Below are positions 1-9,157 of a DNA stretch of 64,000 bases, in pieces (the stretch's first letter is position 1; each line of letters begins with the position of its first letter). Both the position numbers and the translations under genes were made by a program. The stretch spans positions 372,001-436,000 of the forward strand of contig NZ_RQJO01000008.1 in assembly GCF_003858635.1 (NCBI RefSeq), in the 5' to 3' direction. The notes beneath the pieces are model-generated. The model was not told where the DNA came from. It saw only the letters and a program-made list of their open reading frames with translations, and searched no databases. The DNA comes from Larkinella rosea (GTDB lineage Bacteria; Bacteroidota; Bacteroidia; Cytophagales; Spirosomataceae).

Positions 1-129
1 GAAAAACACCCGAATATTTATCTCGAAACACCAAAAACCGGTGGACACGTTGGTTTTGGCGTGCGTGGTGACGAATTCTCGTGGGCCGAGCGTCGGGCGC
101 TGGAGTTTGTTCTGCGTTCAAAACCGTAA
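1..129 (+). CDS. YheT-like alpha/beta hydrolase, C-terminal end (5' truncated by window)
   Basis: Forty-two codons are open from the first base to a TAA stop. The peptide contains GGHVGF followed by a Trp-Ala-Glu-Arg-Arg segment. In the YheT/EMB8 family of alpha/beta hydrolases this is the region of the catalytic histidine near the C-terminus. The family is annotated as predicted esterases or thioesterases; the true substrate is unknown. Only the tail is visible, so the serine and aspartate of the triad cannot be checked. The assignment rests on one short motif. Confidence 0.6.
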   Translation, partial: EKHPNIYLETPKTGGHVGFGVRGDEFSWAERRALEFVLRSKP

Positions 130-177
130 TACCAACGCATTTTAGCGTTATCTTTCGGCGTCATTTAACCTTTACCC

Positions 178-1131
178 ATGAACCTCGTTTACGCTGACGC
201 CTACACGCTCAACCCCGGCGATCTGGACTGGTCGCCCATCACCTCACTTGGCAGCGTGACGCTGTATGACCGCACGGCACCCGATCAACTGATCGAGCGG
301 TTGAAAGACGCCGATATGGTGCTGGTCAATAAAGTAAAAATAAACCGCCAGACGCTCGAACAACTGCCGAAGCTGCGGTACATCGGTGTAACGGCAACGG
401 GCTATGACATCATCGACGTGAAGGCGGCCCGGGAACAGGACATCGTGGTGACGAATGTAAAAGGATACGGGTCGGCGTCGGTGGCGCAGCTGACGATTTC
501 GCTGCTGCTCGAACTGACGAACCACGTGGGGTTACACGCCGACAGTGTTCGGGCGGGCGACTGGGCGCGGAATCCGGATTTTTGTTACTGGAAAACCCCA
601 TTGGTCGAACTGGCCGGAAAAACCCTGGGCGTGGTTGGTTACGGCGACATCGGGAAAAGTGTAGCCGCCATCGGCCTGGCCCTCGGAATGACGATTTTGG
701 TCAACCGCCGACATACCGACGAGCAGCCGCCGGAAGGCATTCGCTACGTCGATCAGGCCACCCTTTTTGCCGAGAGTGACGTCATTTCGCTCCATTGCCC
801 GGTCACTGACGAAAACCGGGCGTTTGTCAACCGCAGCTTGCTGAACCAGATGAAACCGACGGCTTTTCTGATCAATACGAGCCGGGGCGCCCTCATCAAC
901 GAACCCGACCTGGCCGATGCGCTGAACGAAGGCCGGATTGCCGGAGCCGGACTGGATGTGCTGACCGTTGAACCGCCCTTGCCGGATCACTCGCTGTTCT
1001 CGGCCCGTAACTGCCTCATTACTCCCCATTTAGCCTGGGCTACGCTGGAGTCCCGTCAGCGGCTGCTACACGAAACCGCCGAGAATATCCGCGCCTTTTT
1101 TAGCGGAAAACCGCGAAACGTGGTGAATTAA
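178..1131 (+). CDS. D-2-hydroxyacid dehydrogenase (glycerate/hydroxypyruvate reductase type)
   Basis: A 317-residue cytosolic NAD(P)-dependent dehydrogenase that interconverts a 2-keto acid and a D-2-hydroxy acid. The Rossmann glycine motif GYGDIG is at residues 154-159. The catalytic triad is visible: Arg236 in NTSRGA, Glu265 in the VEPP context and His284 in TPH. The residues after the second Rossmann strand read VNRR instead of ending in an acidic residue; in this family that favours NADPH over NADH, so a hydroxypyruvate/glyoxylate reductase role is plausible but inferred. It starts 48 nt after the upstream hydrolase and is followed by a terminator hairpin, so it ends its transcription unit. 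The length is normal for the family. Confidence 0.88.
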   Translation: MNLVYADAYTLNPGDLDWSPITSLGSVTLYDRTAPDQLIERLKDADMVLVNKVKINRQTLEQLPKLRYIGVTATGYDIIDVKAAREQDIVVTNVKGYGSASVAQLTISLLLELTNHVGLHADSVRAGDWARNPDFCYWKTPLVELAGKTLGVVGYGDIGKSVAAIGLALGMTILVNRRHTDEQPPEGIRYVDQATLFAESDVISLHCPVTDENRAFVNRSLLNQMKPTAFLINTSRGALINEPDLADALNEGRIAGAGLDVLTVEPPLPDHSLFSARNCLITPHLAWATLESRQRLLHETAENIRAFFSGKPRNVVN

Positions 1132-1169
1132 AAACCGCTCCGTAGAAAAACCGGTAAAACCCACTTCGG

Positions 1170-1195
1170 CCCCGCAACACTTTGCGGGGCTTTTT
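1170..1195 (+). terminator. Rho-independent terminator after the 2-hydroxyacid dehydrogenase
   Basis: A perfect 8-bp stem (CCCCGCAA / TTGCGGGG) with a 4-nt loop is followed by C and five T. It lies 39 nt after the dehydrogenase stop codon. Confidence 0.85.
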
Positions 1196-1317
1196 CGTCT
1201 TATACAATGTTACCGTTCTGTCAATTTTGGTAATATATTGATTCTGACTTCGTATATTTTCAGTACGGACAAAATACTGATTCTGTTCTATGCTTTCATT
1301 TTCTACGAAACCCGCTT

Positions 1318-3732
1318 ATGGATGTGTTGTTGGGCCGATTCACCTCAGGTGTTCCGGTGTTTCGGGGGCTTTGGGTTGCCGGGTGTAGTTTTCTTCTGGC
1401 GTTACTAACGCTGCCGGATGGTTTCGGAAAACACATCTATGGTGGCGAAATGAGCGTTCGTGTCACGAATCGGGCGAACTATTATAATCTGAAACTGACG
1501 CTGTTTTTCGACCAGGCCACGTCGAACGCCGATACGTACGAACGCACGATTCAGCTCTATATTTTCCGCAAAAGCGATAACGCTCTGACCGACGAAATCA
1601 CGGTTAATCAGACGACATCCCAGCAGGTGCGTTACGACAACCAGGCCTGCGCCAATCTGCGAAACCTGAAGGTGCTGGCGATGTATTACAGTAAAGACAT
1701 TTATTTGAATCCCGCCGTTTACAACGATCCCGGCGGTTATTACATCGTCTGGGACCGCTGTTGCCGCAGTGCCGACATTAGCAATATTCAAAATCCGGCG
1801 GGCGAAGGCATGTTGTTTTACATGGAATTTCCGCCCGTCGTGCGTAATGGTGCCGCCTTCATCAATTCCAGCCCGGAATTCAGCTTTCCGAATGGCGAAT
1901 ACATCTGCGTCAACAAGCCGTTTAAACTAAACTTCAACGCAACGGACACCGACGGCGATCAGCTGCGTTACTCGCTTGTGACGCCACTGGCCGGTTTTAC
2001 GGACAATACCCCCCAGAATACCGCCGGAGACGGGAAGTCACACGCCAGTTATCCGGAAGTGATCTGGTTGCCGGGGTATAGCGCAGCCCGTTCCATTCCC
2101 GGTAATCCGCCCCTGTCCATCAACGCCCAAACCGGTCAGCTGAGCATGACGGCCACCCAAACCGGGTTGTTCATTTTTGCGGTTTTGTGCGAAGAATACC
2201 GCAATGGCGTCAAAATCGGCGCTGTTCGGCGCGAATTTCAGATGCCGGTGGTCGATTGCGGCAACAACACGCCACCCGCGCCGGTGATCAGTTATAAAAA
2301 CATCGAAACCCTCGATCTGCCTTTTTGTGACGGCACCACTGTCCTGCTTTCGACCGAGTCGAATCCGCTTTGGTCGTATCAATGGCAACGCAATGGGTCC
2401 AACATTCCGGGTGCAACGTCCGCAACTTTAACCATTAATGAAACCGGCGATTATGCGGTCGTAAAAAGCTTTGCCAAAACCTGCGGCAACGATACCACCT
2501 CGAAAGTAACCAAAGCCCGGATGTTGCCGCCCCCGGCTGCCAACATTGCCACCGACAAAGCTCCTCCGCTCTGCGAAGGCCAATCGCTCCGGCTGTCGGT
2601 GCAGCCGGAGACGGCGGTGAGTTACCAGTGGACAACGGGCGGCACGGTTTTGCCCGGAGCGACCAACACCTCGCTGACCGTTACCAAAACCGGGTTATAC
2701 GGCGTCCGGGCAACGTCGTCGATGGGGTGTACCAACCGCGATAGTCTGGCTGTAATCGTCAATCCAAATCCCAAAGCGACGCTGGTCAGTTCGTCGTCCG
2801 CGATTTGTCAGGATGGTGAGGTTCGGCTGGATGCGGCCATTGGCTCCAATTATCAGTACGAGTGGTTGCAGGACAATGCGTCAGTCAATACAAGTTATGC
2901 TTCCACAAAAATGATCGGGCAGGCTGGCACCTACCAGGTTCGGATCACGGATGGAAACCGTTGTCAGGCTCTTTCCGCCCCTTTGACGTTAGCGGTTATT
3001 CCGCGCCCGGTTTTGCAGTTCGACAGCCTGCCGCCCGTTTGCGCCACCCGTTCCGACTTGTTGCTGCTGGTGGCGAATCCGGCTGGTGGTACGTTTTCGG
3101 GTTCCGGGGTGTCGGGTACTCAGTTTGATCCAACCAAAGCCGGTGCGGGTACACATGCGATCACTTATACGTATGCCGGGACGTCGGCCTGTCCGGCAAC
3201 CATTACCCGCCAGATTCGCGTTGAACCGCCTGCCGAAGTCAATCTGCCGGAGCGGGTGACGGTTTTGATGGGGAATTCGGTTCAGCTAAAACCGGTCATC
3301 AAAGGCCCAACAACCGGGTTTTTGTGGGAACCGCCCGACTACCTGTCCGATCCGGCCATCCTGAATCCGTTGGCCAATCCGACTACTCCCACAACGTATC
3401 TGCTGACGGTTTTGGCCCCGGGCGATTGCCGGACTGAAAAAACCGTCCTGGTCGATGTCTTGAAGCGGATGTTTGTCGCCGATGTTTTTTCGCCCAATAA
3501 CGACGGGGTCAATGATGTGCTGGAAATTCGCAATACCGATCAGTTTCCGGATTGTGAGGTGACAATTTACAACCGCTGGGGTGAAGTTGTTTTCTATTCA
3601 AAAGGATACGATAAACCCTGGAATGGCACGTATAAAAACCAGAAAGTTCAACCGGGCAATTACGAATACCGCATCAAAACCAACCAGCCTTTGATCCCTG
3701 AATACCGGGGGGTGGTTTTGGTGACGTATTGA
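1318..3732 (+). CDS. Large secreted protein with C-terminal T9SS type B (CHU_C) sorting domain
   Basis: An 804-residue exported protein. The N-terminus has a hydrophobic segment (about residues 14-33) fitting a signal peptide. The middle holds repeated immunoglobulin/PKD-like beta-sandwich modules, each with a spaced cysteine pair and SYQWQ/YQWT-like strands (about residues 330-560). The last 90 residues contain VFSPNNDGVND, an IYNRWGEVVF strand and a final strand before VVLVTY. This is the gliding motility-associated C-terminal domain used by the type IX secretion system for sorting to the cell surface. The ligand or function is not evident; adhesin or matrix protein is possible. It is transcribed alone, after an upstream terminator. 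Confidence 0.85.
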   Translation: MDVLLGRFTSGVPVFRGLWVAGCSFLLALLTLPDGFGKHIYGGEMSVRVTNRANYYNLKLTLFFDQATSNADTYERTIQLYIFRKSDNALTDEITVNQTTSQQVRYDNQACANLRNLKVLAMYYSKDIYLNPAVYNDPGGYYIVWDRCCRSADISNIQNPAGEGMLFYMEFPPVVRNGAAFINSSPEFSFPNGEYICVNKPFKLNFNATDTDGDQLRYSLVTPLAGFTDNTPQNTAGDGKSHASYPEVIWLPGYSAARSIPGNPPLSINAQTGQLSMTATQTGLFIFAVLCEEYRNGVKIGAVRREFQMPVVDCGNNTPPAPVISYKNIETLDLPFCDGTTVLLSTESNPLWSYQWQRNGSNIPGATSATLTINETGDYAVVKSFAKTCGNDTTSKVTKARMLPPPAANIATDKAPPLCEGQSLRLSVQPETAVSYQWTTGGTVLPGATNTSLTVTKTGLYGVRATSSMGCTNRDSLAVIVNPNPKATLVSSSSAICQDGEVRLDAAIGSNYQYEWLQDNASVNTSYASTKMIGQAGTYQVRITDGNRCQALSAPLTLAVIPRPVLQFDSLPPVCATRSDLLLLVANPAGGTFSGSGVSGTQFDPTKAGAGTHAITYTYAGTSACPATITRQIRVEPPAEVNLPERVTVLMGNSVQLKPVIKGPTTGFLWEPPDYLSDPAILNPLANPTTPTTYLLTVLAPGDCRTEKTVLVDVLKRMFVADVFSPNNDGVNDVLEIRNTDQFPDCEVTIYNRWGEVVFYSKGYDKPWNGTYKNQKVQPGNYEYRIKTNQPLIPEYRGVVLVTY

Positions 3733-3985
3733 TTCTGTCTCGCACTTTCACTTGAATTTTTAAGCAATAACGCCAAAATCGGTCAACCAGCGGTTCTTTA
3801 ATTGCTCAAACGGTTCGCCAATATCCCGAAGCGGTTCGTGTTATTCTGCAAAATGGATCGAAAATGTTTTTTCGATTTTTCTATGCCATTTTTTTTGTAC
3901 TTTTCGGGGTCAATTGACGTTCAAAACCGGACTAATCAATCGACTCTATTGGTACGATAGACAACTTGGAATCGTTTTTTACACC

Positions 3986-5146
3986 ATGAATTTACCAGTT
4001 GCGGGTGCTTTATCCTCCAAATTACCGTGGGTAGGAACGACCATTTTCACGGTAATGTCGAAATTAGCGAGTGACACCGGCGCTATTAATCTGTCGCAGG
4101 GATTTCCCGGTTTTGACTGTTCGCCGGAGCTGGTGGCATTGGTGGAAAAATACATGAAAACTGGATTTAACCAGTACGCACCCATGTCGGGAGTGCCGGT
4201 ATTGCGCGAAGCGCTGGCACAAAAGACGGAGCAACTGTACGGCGTGTCGTATCACCCGGAAACGGAAGTCACCGTTACGTCCGGCGCAACGGAAGCGTTG
4301 TTTGCCGCCATCATGGCGGTGATTCGCCCCGGCGATGAAGCCATCGTCTTCGAACCGGCGTATGATAGTTACATTCCGGCCATCGAATTGAACGGCGGCA
4401 TTCCGGTGCTGGTCACCCTGACACCGCCGACCTACGCCATCGACTGGAGCGAAGTGCGCGGTAAAATAACCGACAAGACCCGGCTTATCGTTGTCAACAC
4501 GCCCCAGAATCCGACGGGGCGCGTCTGGACGGCCGACGATCTGGCCCAACTGGCCGCCCTGGTGAAAGACCGCGACATCTGGATTGTGAGCGACGAGGTG
4601 TATGAGCACATCCGTTTCGACGGTCGGCCGCACCTGTCGCTGGCGACGCACCCGGTTTTGCAGGAACGGACATTTGTGTGTGGCTCGTTCGGAAAAACGT
4701 TTCACGTTACGGGCTGGAAAATCGGTTATTGCCTGGCGCCGAAAGAGCTGTCGGTTGAGTTTCGGAAAATTCACCAATACCTGACATTCAGCACGATAAC
4801 GCCCGTTCAGTATGCGCTGGCCGATTATTTGAAGAATCCGGTTCATTACGAATCGCTGCCGGAGTTTTACGAGCGCAAACGGAATCTGTTTCTCGAAATC
4901 CTGCGCGGTTCCCGGTTTCAGTTCATTCCAACGGAGGGAAGTTTTTTCCAGACCGTTTCGTATCGCGCCATTACGGACGAACCGGACTACGATCTGGCCA
5001 TTCGACTGACCAAAGAGATTGGGGTGGCGTCGATCCCGGTTTCGGTGTTTTATCGCCAGAAAAACGATTACAACATCCTCCGTTTTTGTTTCGCCAAGGA
5101 CGACGAAGTGCTGCTTCAGGCCGGTGAGCGTTTACAGCGATTATAA
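3986..5146 (+). CDS. PLP-dependent methionine/kynurenine-type aminotransferase (class I/II)
   Basis: A fold-type I aminotransferase of 386 residues. Visible signatures are the N-terminal LSQGFPGFD, the QYAPMSG pocket, the NTPQNPTGR motif (substrate/PLP binding Asn), the SDEVYEH segment carrying the PLP-contacting Asp and Tyr, and the Schiff-base lysine in GSFGKTFH. This pattern is that of methionine aminotransferases (YbdL) and kynurenine-oxoglutarate transaminases, which act on methionine, glutamine or aromatic amino acids. An upstream TTG at 3914 would add 24 residues of non-family sequence, so the ATG at 3986 is chosen. A run resembling a Bacteroidota -7 box (TACTTTTC) occurs about 90 nt upstream. 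Confidence 0.85.
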   Translation: MNLPVAGALSSKLPWVGTTIFTVMSKLASDTGAINLSQGFPGFDCSPELVALVEKYMKTGFNQYAPMSGVPVLREALAQKTEQLYGVSYHPETEVTVTSGATEALFAAIMAVIRPGDEAIVFEPAYDSYIPAIELNGGIPVLVTLTPPTYAIDWSEVRGKITDKTRLIVVNTPQNPTGRVWTADDLAQLAALVKDRDIWIVSDEVYEHIRFDGRPHLSLATHPVLQERTFVCGSFGKTFHVTGWKIGYCLAPKELSVEFRKIHQYLTFSTITPVQYALADYLKNPVHYESLPEFYERKRNLFLEILRGSRFQFIPTEGSFFQTVSYRAITDEPDYDLAIRLTKEIGVASIPVSVFYRQKNDYNILRFCFAKDDEVLLQAGERLQRL

Positions 5147-5531
5147 AATTTTTGCTATTTGTCCACTAAAACCATAGATATGAATCCTGAACTTTTGAAC
5201 TACTTCACCGATGGTGTAAAAATGAATGAAAACGAAGCGGGCTTTCGGTAAATCAAAAAACCGACCTCCGGTTTAACGAATACCGTACTTGTTTACTGTT
5301 TAGTCTGTAAATGTAATTAAAGAAAGATGGCATATTTAATGAACTGTTTCGCCAAATCGGTCTGTTACCTTAACGGTATTTCAACGATATCCCTTTTGAA
5401 GGCAAAATTCGATGCTTTTGAGACACACTTCACGTGCCATTTGCTTCGAAATACGCTATAACTCACGTATGAAAACAATTAAAAGGTATTCTTCTAATCT
5501 GTTTTTTTATAACTTTTCGTAGACAACGTGT
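5147..5531. other. Intergenic region, no supported gene
   Basis: This 385-nt gap between two plus-strand genes becomes AT-rich towards its right end. It holds a 23-codon open frame at 5180-5251 that resembles nothing I know. A small AAACCG/CGGTTT hairpin lies at 5258-5274. Promoter sequence for the hydroxylase at 5532 is expected here, but I cannot place it confidently. Confidence 0.5.
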
Positions 5532-6767
5532 ATGAGCACTCTGACACTGAACTGGATGGCCGTTGCCGTTCCATTTTTTCTGTTTTTTATGGGTTTGGAA
5601 TACCTGGTTTCCAAAAGGCAGAAAAAAAAATATTTTCATTTTAATAACTCTGTCGCCAACATCAACGTTGGAATCGCCGAGCGGCTGCTCGATACGTTCA
5701 CCGTTGGCGCTTTTTACTTCGTTTACGATTATATTCACCGGCATTACGCCATTTTCGATCTCAAACCCGGCGTGTTGGGCTGGGTAGCCTTGTTTCTGGC
5801 TACCGATTTCGTCTGGTACTGGTACCACCGGCTGGCCCACGAGGTCAATGTCTTCTGGAGCGCCCACGTCGTTCACCACCAGAGCGAGGATTTTAACTAC
5901 ACGGTTTCGGCGCGGATTACGGTTTTTCAGGCGCTCATCCGAACCGGTTTCTGGACCATTCTGCCGCTGATCGGTTTTCCCGCCGGAATGATTACGGTCA
6001 TGTTGCTCCTCCACGGTTTATATCCGTTTTTTATTCATACCCGCACCATCGGCAAATTGGGCTGGCTGGAGTACATCTTCGTGACGCCCTCGCACCACCG
6101 CGTCCACCACGCCAGCAATCCGGAGTATCTGGACAAAAATTACGGCGATGTGCTGATTATCTGGGATAAACTGTTCGGGACATTCGTCGAAGAAAAGGAA
6201 GATGCCGAAGAACTCGTTTACGGCTTGACCAAACCGCTCGAAAGTCATAGCTTTTTGTGGCAACAATTCCATTTTATGATGGAACTTGCCGAAACCGTCC
6301 GACGAACGCCCGGTTTTGTGGCCAAAATCAAGGTGTTATTCGGTCGTCCGGACGACATTGACCCGGAAATTCGGGATCATCTGGAAAGGCGGTTTTTATC
6401 CCGTTCGTCCGTTCGTACCACCAGTCGCCGGTTTCGGGGTTACGTTCTGGGACAACTGATTGGTATTCTGACCGTTCTGTTTGTTTTCCTGTTGTTCGAA
6501 AAGCAGGTGCCCCTTTATCATCAGGTGTTGATTTCCCTGTTTATTCTGCTTACGCTGGTCAACTGTGGAGCTTTGCTCGAACAACGGCAGTGGGTATTTT
6601 ACCTGGAAATCAGCCGGTTTTCGCTGCTAATTTTAATGGCCTTTCCGTATCTGAATAATCCGCTGTCGTTCAGCGCGTTGTTCATAGGTTTTTTATTGAC
6701 GCTGGCTTATTTTTCCCACTTGCAGAAACGGTATCTGCGGCTGGTCTACGGCGCGGTTTCGTACTAA
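5532..6767 (+). CDS. Sterol desaturase / fatty acid hydroxylase family membrane protein
   Basis: A 411-residue polytopic membrane protein with the three histidine clusters of the FA_hydroxylase superfamily. HRLAHE and HVVHH lie near residues 99-115, and HHRVHH near 187-193; together they bind a di-iron centre that hydroxylates or desaturates a lipid. The core (about 1-270) is most like the alkylglycerol monooxygenase/TMEM195-type bacterial proteins. The C-terminal 130 residues add further hydrophobic helices, as is common in Bacteroidota members. The lipid substrate cannot be read from sequence. The ATG at 5532 gives the expected first membrane helix directly. The gene is convergent with the next one and separated from it by a hairpin. 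Confidence 0.85.
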   Translation: MSTLTLNWMAVAVPFFLFFMGLEYLVSKRQKKKYFHFNNSVANINVGIAERLLDTFTVGAFYFVYDYIHRHYAIFDLKPGVLGWVALFLATDFVWYWYHRLAHEVNVFWSAHVVHHQSEDFNYTVSARITVFQALIRTGFWTILPLIGFPAGMITVMLLLHGLYPFFIHTRTIGKLGWLEYIFVTPSHHRVHHASNPEYLDKNYGDVLIIWDKLFGTFVEEKEDAEELVYGLTKPLESHSFLWQQFHFMMELAETVRRTPGFVAKIKVLFGRPDDIDPEIRDHLERRFLSRSSVRTTSRRFRGYVLGQLIGILTVLFVFLLFEKQVPLYHQVLISLFILLTLVNCGALLEQRQWVFYLEISRFSLLILMAFPYLNNPLSFSALFIGFLLTLAYFSHLQKRYLRLVYGAVSY

Positions 6768-6805
6768 GGCTGGGGACATTAAGTTGATCATTTTCCAGGT
6801 TCAAA

Positions 6806-6832
6806 TGAGCGGTTTATTCCCAAAACCGCTCA
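6806..6832. terminator. Hairpin between convergent genes (probable bidirectional terminator)
   Basis: A perfect 10-bp inverted repeat, TGAGCGGTTT / AAACCGCTCA, with a 7-nt loop sits in the 71-nt gap between the hydroxylase and the GH43-type gene. It has no long T tract, so its strength is uncertain. Confidence 0.5.
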
Positions 6833-6838
6833 ACACAC

Positions 6839-8017
6839 TCAACGCTCACTCTGCGCCCTTGGTAGTACGCCCGAGGGGCGTTGCTGCGGGGTGGTGGTGG
6901 GGCCCAGAATGGTGATCCGGCCGTTTTTGACCTGCATGCGGTCCATAAAGACAACGCGTTCGTCACCGGTTTTGGCGGTTCGGCCGTGGTAGACACAGAA
7001 CATTTCTTTGCCATCCGGCGAATAGGCGATGCTGTTGTGACCTGTGCCCGTTACCGAGCCACCCTGATCGACATTTTGCTGCAGGACTGGATTATTGGCC
7101 GCTTTGGTGTACGGCCCCAGGGGCGACGACGATGTGGCGTACCCAATCGCGTAATAGCGACCGCCAAAGTGATTGGCCGAATACATCATGTAATACGTAT
7201 TGCCTTTTTTAAACGTAACGGAACCCTCCGTCCAGCGACGGTTTACTTCGTGAGCCGTAACAGACCGGCTTTCCCATTCGGCCTGCTTGTCGTTGAGTTT
7301 AACGGGAGGGCGCAGCAATAAAACCGGCTGGCCGATGACACCCGAAAAATCCGGGTTGAGTTCGACGCCATACACCCAGCTTTCTTCAATCTCCTTATAC
7401 CAGCCTTTTTGCCGGGCGAAATCGGCCACTTCACTTTCGACGGCGTGTTTATAACAGCACCTTGAATAATATAAATAGGCTTTGCCGTTCGTATCAAAAA
7501 ACACGTTAGCGTCGATAATGGGATAGCCCGGATCAAAAATGGGTTGGTTGGCAAGATCGATAAACGGCCCCGTCGGCTTGTCGGCAACGGCTACTCCAAT
7601 GCGGAAATTTTCCACTTCCCGGGTCGGATTTACCTTCCACTGGGCGCTGTAGAAGAGATAAAATTTCCCTTTTACCTCATAAACTTCAGGCGCCCAGTAG
7701 GCTCCGCCCCAACTGGCTTTGGGGTCACTCCAGCCATTTTGATTGTCGTGAAAATACACCTGTCCTTCCGGTTTCCAGTTAACCATGTCTTTCGATGAAT
7801 AGGTGACAAACCCCTTCTTGGCTCCGCCACCCGTGCCGTAGAGGTAGTAAGTTCCCTGGGAGAACAACACGTAAGGGTCGCCTAACTGGACCGGCAGGGG
7901 ATTGGAAAAGGTGGTTTTGGGGGAAGCTCCACTTTGTGGATTTTGGGCGTTTAAAGAACCCACAATCAGGGATGAAACCCAAAAAACCACAAATACTAAT
8001 CGTTTCATTGAAATCAT
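6839..8017 (-). CDS. Secreted GH43-type glycoside hydrolase (five-bladed beta-propeller)
   Basis: A 392-residue exported enzyme. Residues 1-24 are a signal peptide ending in LNAQ. The mature part begins with LGDPYVLF, where the Asp is the expected GH43 general base. It continues with APEVYEV, whose Glu or nearby acid would be catalytic, and PIIDANVFFD, the pKa-modulating Asp region. Repeats of YYLYG, FYLFYSA, YLYYS and YYMMYSA are the inner propeller strands. GH43 enzymes cleave arabinan, xylan or related plant polysaccharides; linkage specificity is unknown. It is last in a minus-strand unit, 29 nt after the preceding propeller gene. Several starts are possible (ATG at 8017 or 8008); the signal peptide works with either. 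Confidence 0.82.
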   Translation of the reverse strand: MISMKRLVFVVFWVSSLIVGSLNAQNPQSGASPKTTFSNPLPVQLGDPYVLFSQGTYYLYGTGGGAKKGFVTYSSKDMVNWKPEGQVYFHDNQNGWSDPKASWGGAYWAPEVYEVKGKFYLFYSAQWKVNPTREVENFRIGVAVADKPTGPFIDLANQPIFDPGYPIIDANVFFDTNGKAYLYYSRCCYKHAVESEVADFARQKGWYKEIEESWVYGVELNPDFSGVIGQPVLLLRPPVKLNDKQAEWESRSVTAHEVNRRWTEGSVTFKKGNTYYMMYSANHFGGRYYAIGYATSSSPLGPYTKAANNPVLQQNVDQGGSVTGTGHNSIAYSPDGKEMFCVYHGRTAKTGDERVVFMDRMQVKNGRITILGPTTTPQQRPSGVLPRAQSER

Positions 8018-8046
8018 CGAATCGTTTCGAAATCAAGTTAGTCAAT

Positions 8047-9114
8047 TTATTCTACTATTTGTAACGGCAACTCCATCCAGGCCAGTCCAATATTCCGGCG
8101 CATATGACTGGTACTGGAACCCTCCACGGCATCATAAAGCAACGCCAGCCGATTGCCCACCTGAATCACCGTCGGCATCCCAATCGCTCCTTTTGCCCAG
8201 CTTGAATTTTTGGCATCCAGAACAATGGCTTTGTCGGCTGCGCGCCAGTGATTGATATCCTTCGTCCAATACACCCAGATCGCGTCGGTATATTCTTCGC
8301 GTTTTTGATTAATACCGATGTGGTTCGTAAAGAGGTACCAGGTTTTTGTTTTGGCATCGAAAAACACCGACGAATTCTCGATTTGCTCATCCAGCGGAAA
8401 AATGGGGTTTTCATCGATTTTCCAGGAGGCATTCAAATCTTTCGTTCGGGCGATGCCTAACGTTCGTTTGGTGATTTTACCCTCCTGCGTTGCCCCACTA
8501 AAAAATTGAAGATATTCATTTCCCTGTCTGACAATAAAACCGGGGCTGGACGTCACCGTGTAGTAGCTGTTTTCCTTCGGCGGCAGGGCCACCACCTCAT
8601 ATTGTTTTTTCCAGGGACCGGCCAGCGAGCGCGACTGCGCTTTCATTGTCAAATAAGGGAAAGCCGGGATTCGATTCGGTGGAGGGGTCGTGTTTGGTGT
8701 TCCGACGTAAAACATATGCCAGGTATCTTTTTCCTTGATTACCCAGGGCGATGAGGCACTTTTAGCGTCGTTGCTCCCCGGTTTGCCCAGTTCCAGCATC
8801 AATCCCCGCTTCGTCCAGTTTCTCAGATCCTGACTTTCCGCCAGGCAGGCAATCCAGCCATCTTTTCCCGCCCCGTCATAAAATAAATAATAGCGATCCC
8901 CCTCCTTGTTGACCACCGCTTCGCGGGCGCCGTACGTATCGCAACTATCCGGCCCATCGCCATACCGCAGAACGATCCCTTCGTCCCGGCAAGCCATCCG
9001 GTGTTTCGCAGCCGGTCGTCCGTCTACGTAGCTTTGCTGCGCATGCAGGCCGGGCGCGAAAAGCAGCAGTGAAACAGAGAAACAGAGCCGGGTGGTGGTT
9101 ACGAATAAATGCAT
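8047..9114 (-). CDS. Secreted glycosidase-like five-bladed propeller protein (GH43/GH117-like)
   Basis: A 355-residue exported protein. The ATG at 9114 is chosen because it opens a clean signal peptide (hydrophobic core then LHAQ). Longer versions add 44 residues with no signal character and run towards the end of the phospholipase gene. Propeller strands such as YYLFYDG, WHMFYVG and TWYLFTNH recur. Acidic residues at blade starts (GAREAVV, SSPWVI, NSSVFFDA) match the glycosyl hydrolase propeller superfamily that includes GH43, GH32 and GH117. The exact family is not resolvable by eye. It lies 43 nt after the phospholipase and 29 nt before the GH43 gene, so the three genes are probably cotranscribed. 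Confidence 0.75.
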   Translation of the reverse strand: MHLFVTTTRLCFSVSLLLFAPGLHAQQSYVDGRPAAKHRMACRDEGIVLRYGDGPDSCDTYGAREAVVNKEGDRYYLFYDGAGKDGWIACLAESQDLRNWTKRGLMLELGKPGSNDAKSASSPWVIKEKDTWHMFYVGTPNTTPPPNRIPAFPYLTMKAQSRSLAGPWKKQYEVVALPPKENSYYTVTSSPGFIVRQGNEYLQFFSGATQEGKITKRTLGIARTKDLNASWKIDENPIFPLDEQIENSSVFFDAKTKTWYLFTNHIGINQKREEYTDAIWVYWTKDINHWRAADKAIVLDAKNSSWAKGAIGMPTVIQVGNRLALLYDAVEGSSTSHMRRNIGLAWMELPLQIVE

Positions 9115-9157
9115 GGCAAACGGGATACAAATAAGGTGAAGCGAGTACGGAATGTTT

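Noticed and set aside
4064-4846. Long open frame opposite the aminotransferase
   Set aside because: It is a shadow of the well-supported aminotransferase and has no family features.
5180-5251. A 23-codon open frame in the gap before the hydroxylase
   Set aside because: No recognisable family, no strong ribosome binding site and a length expected by chance.
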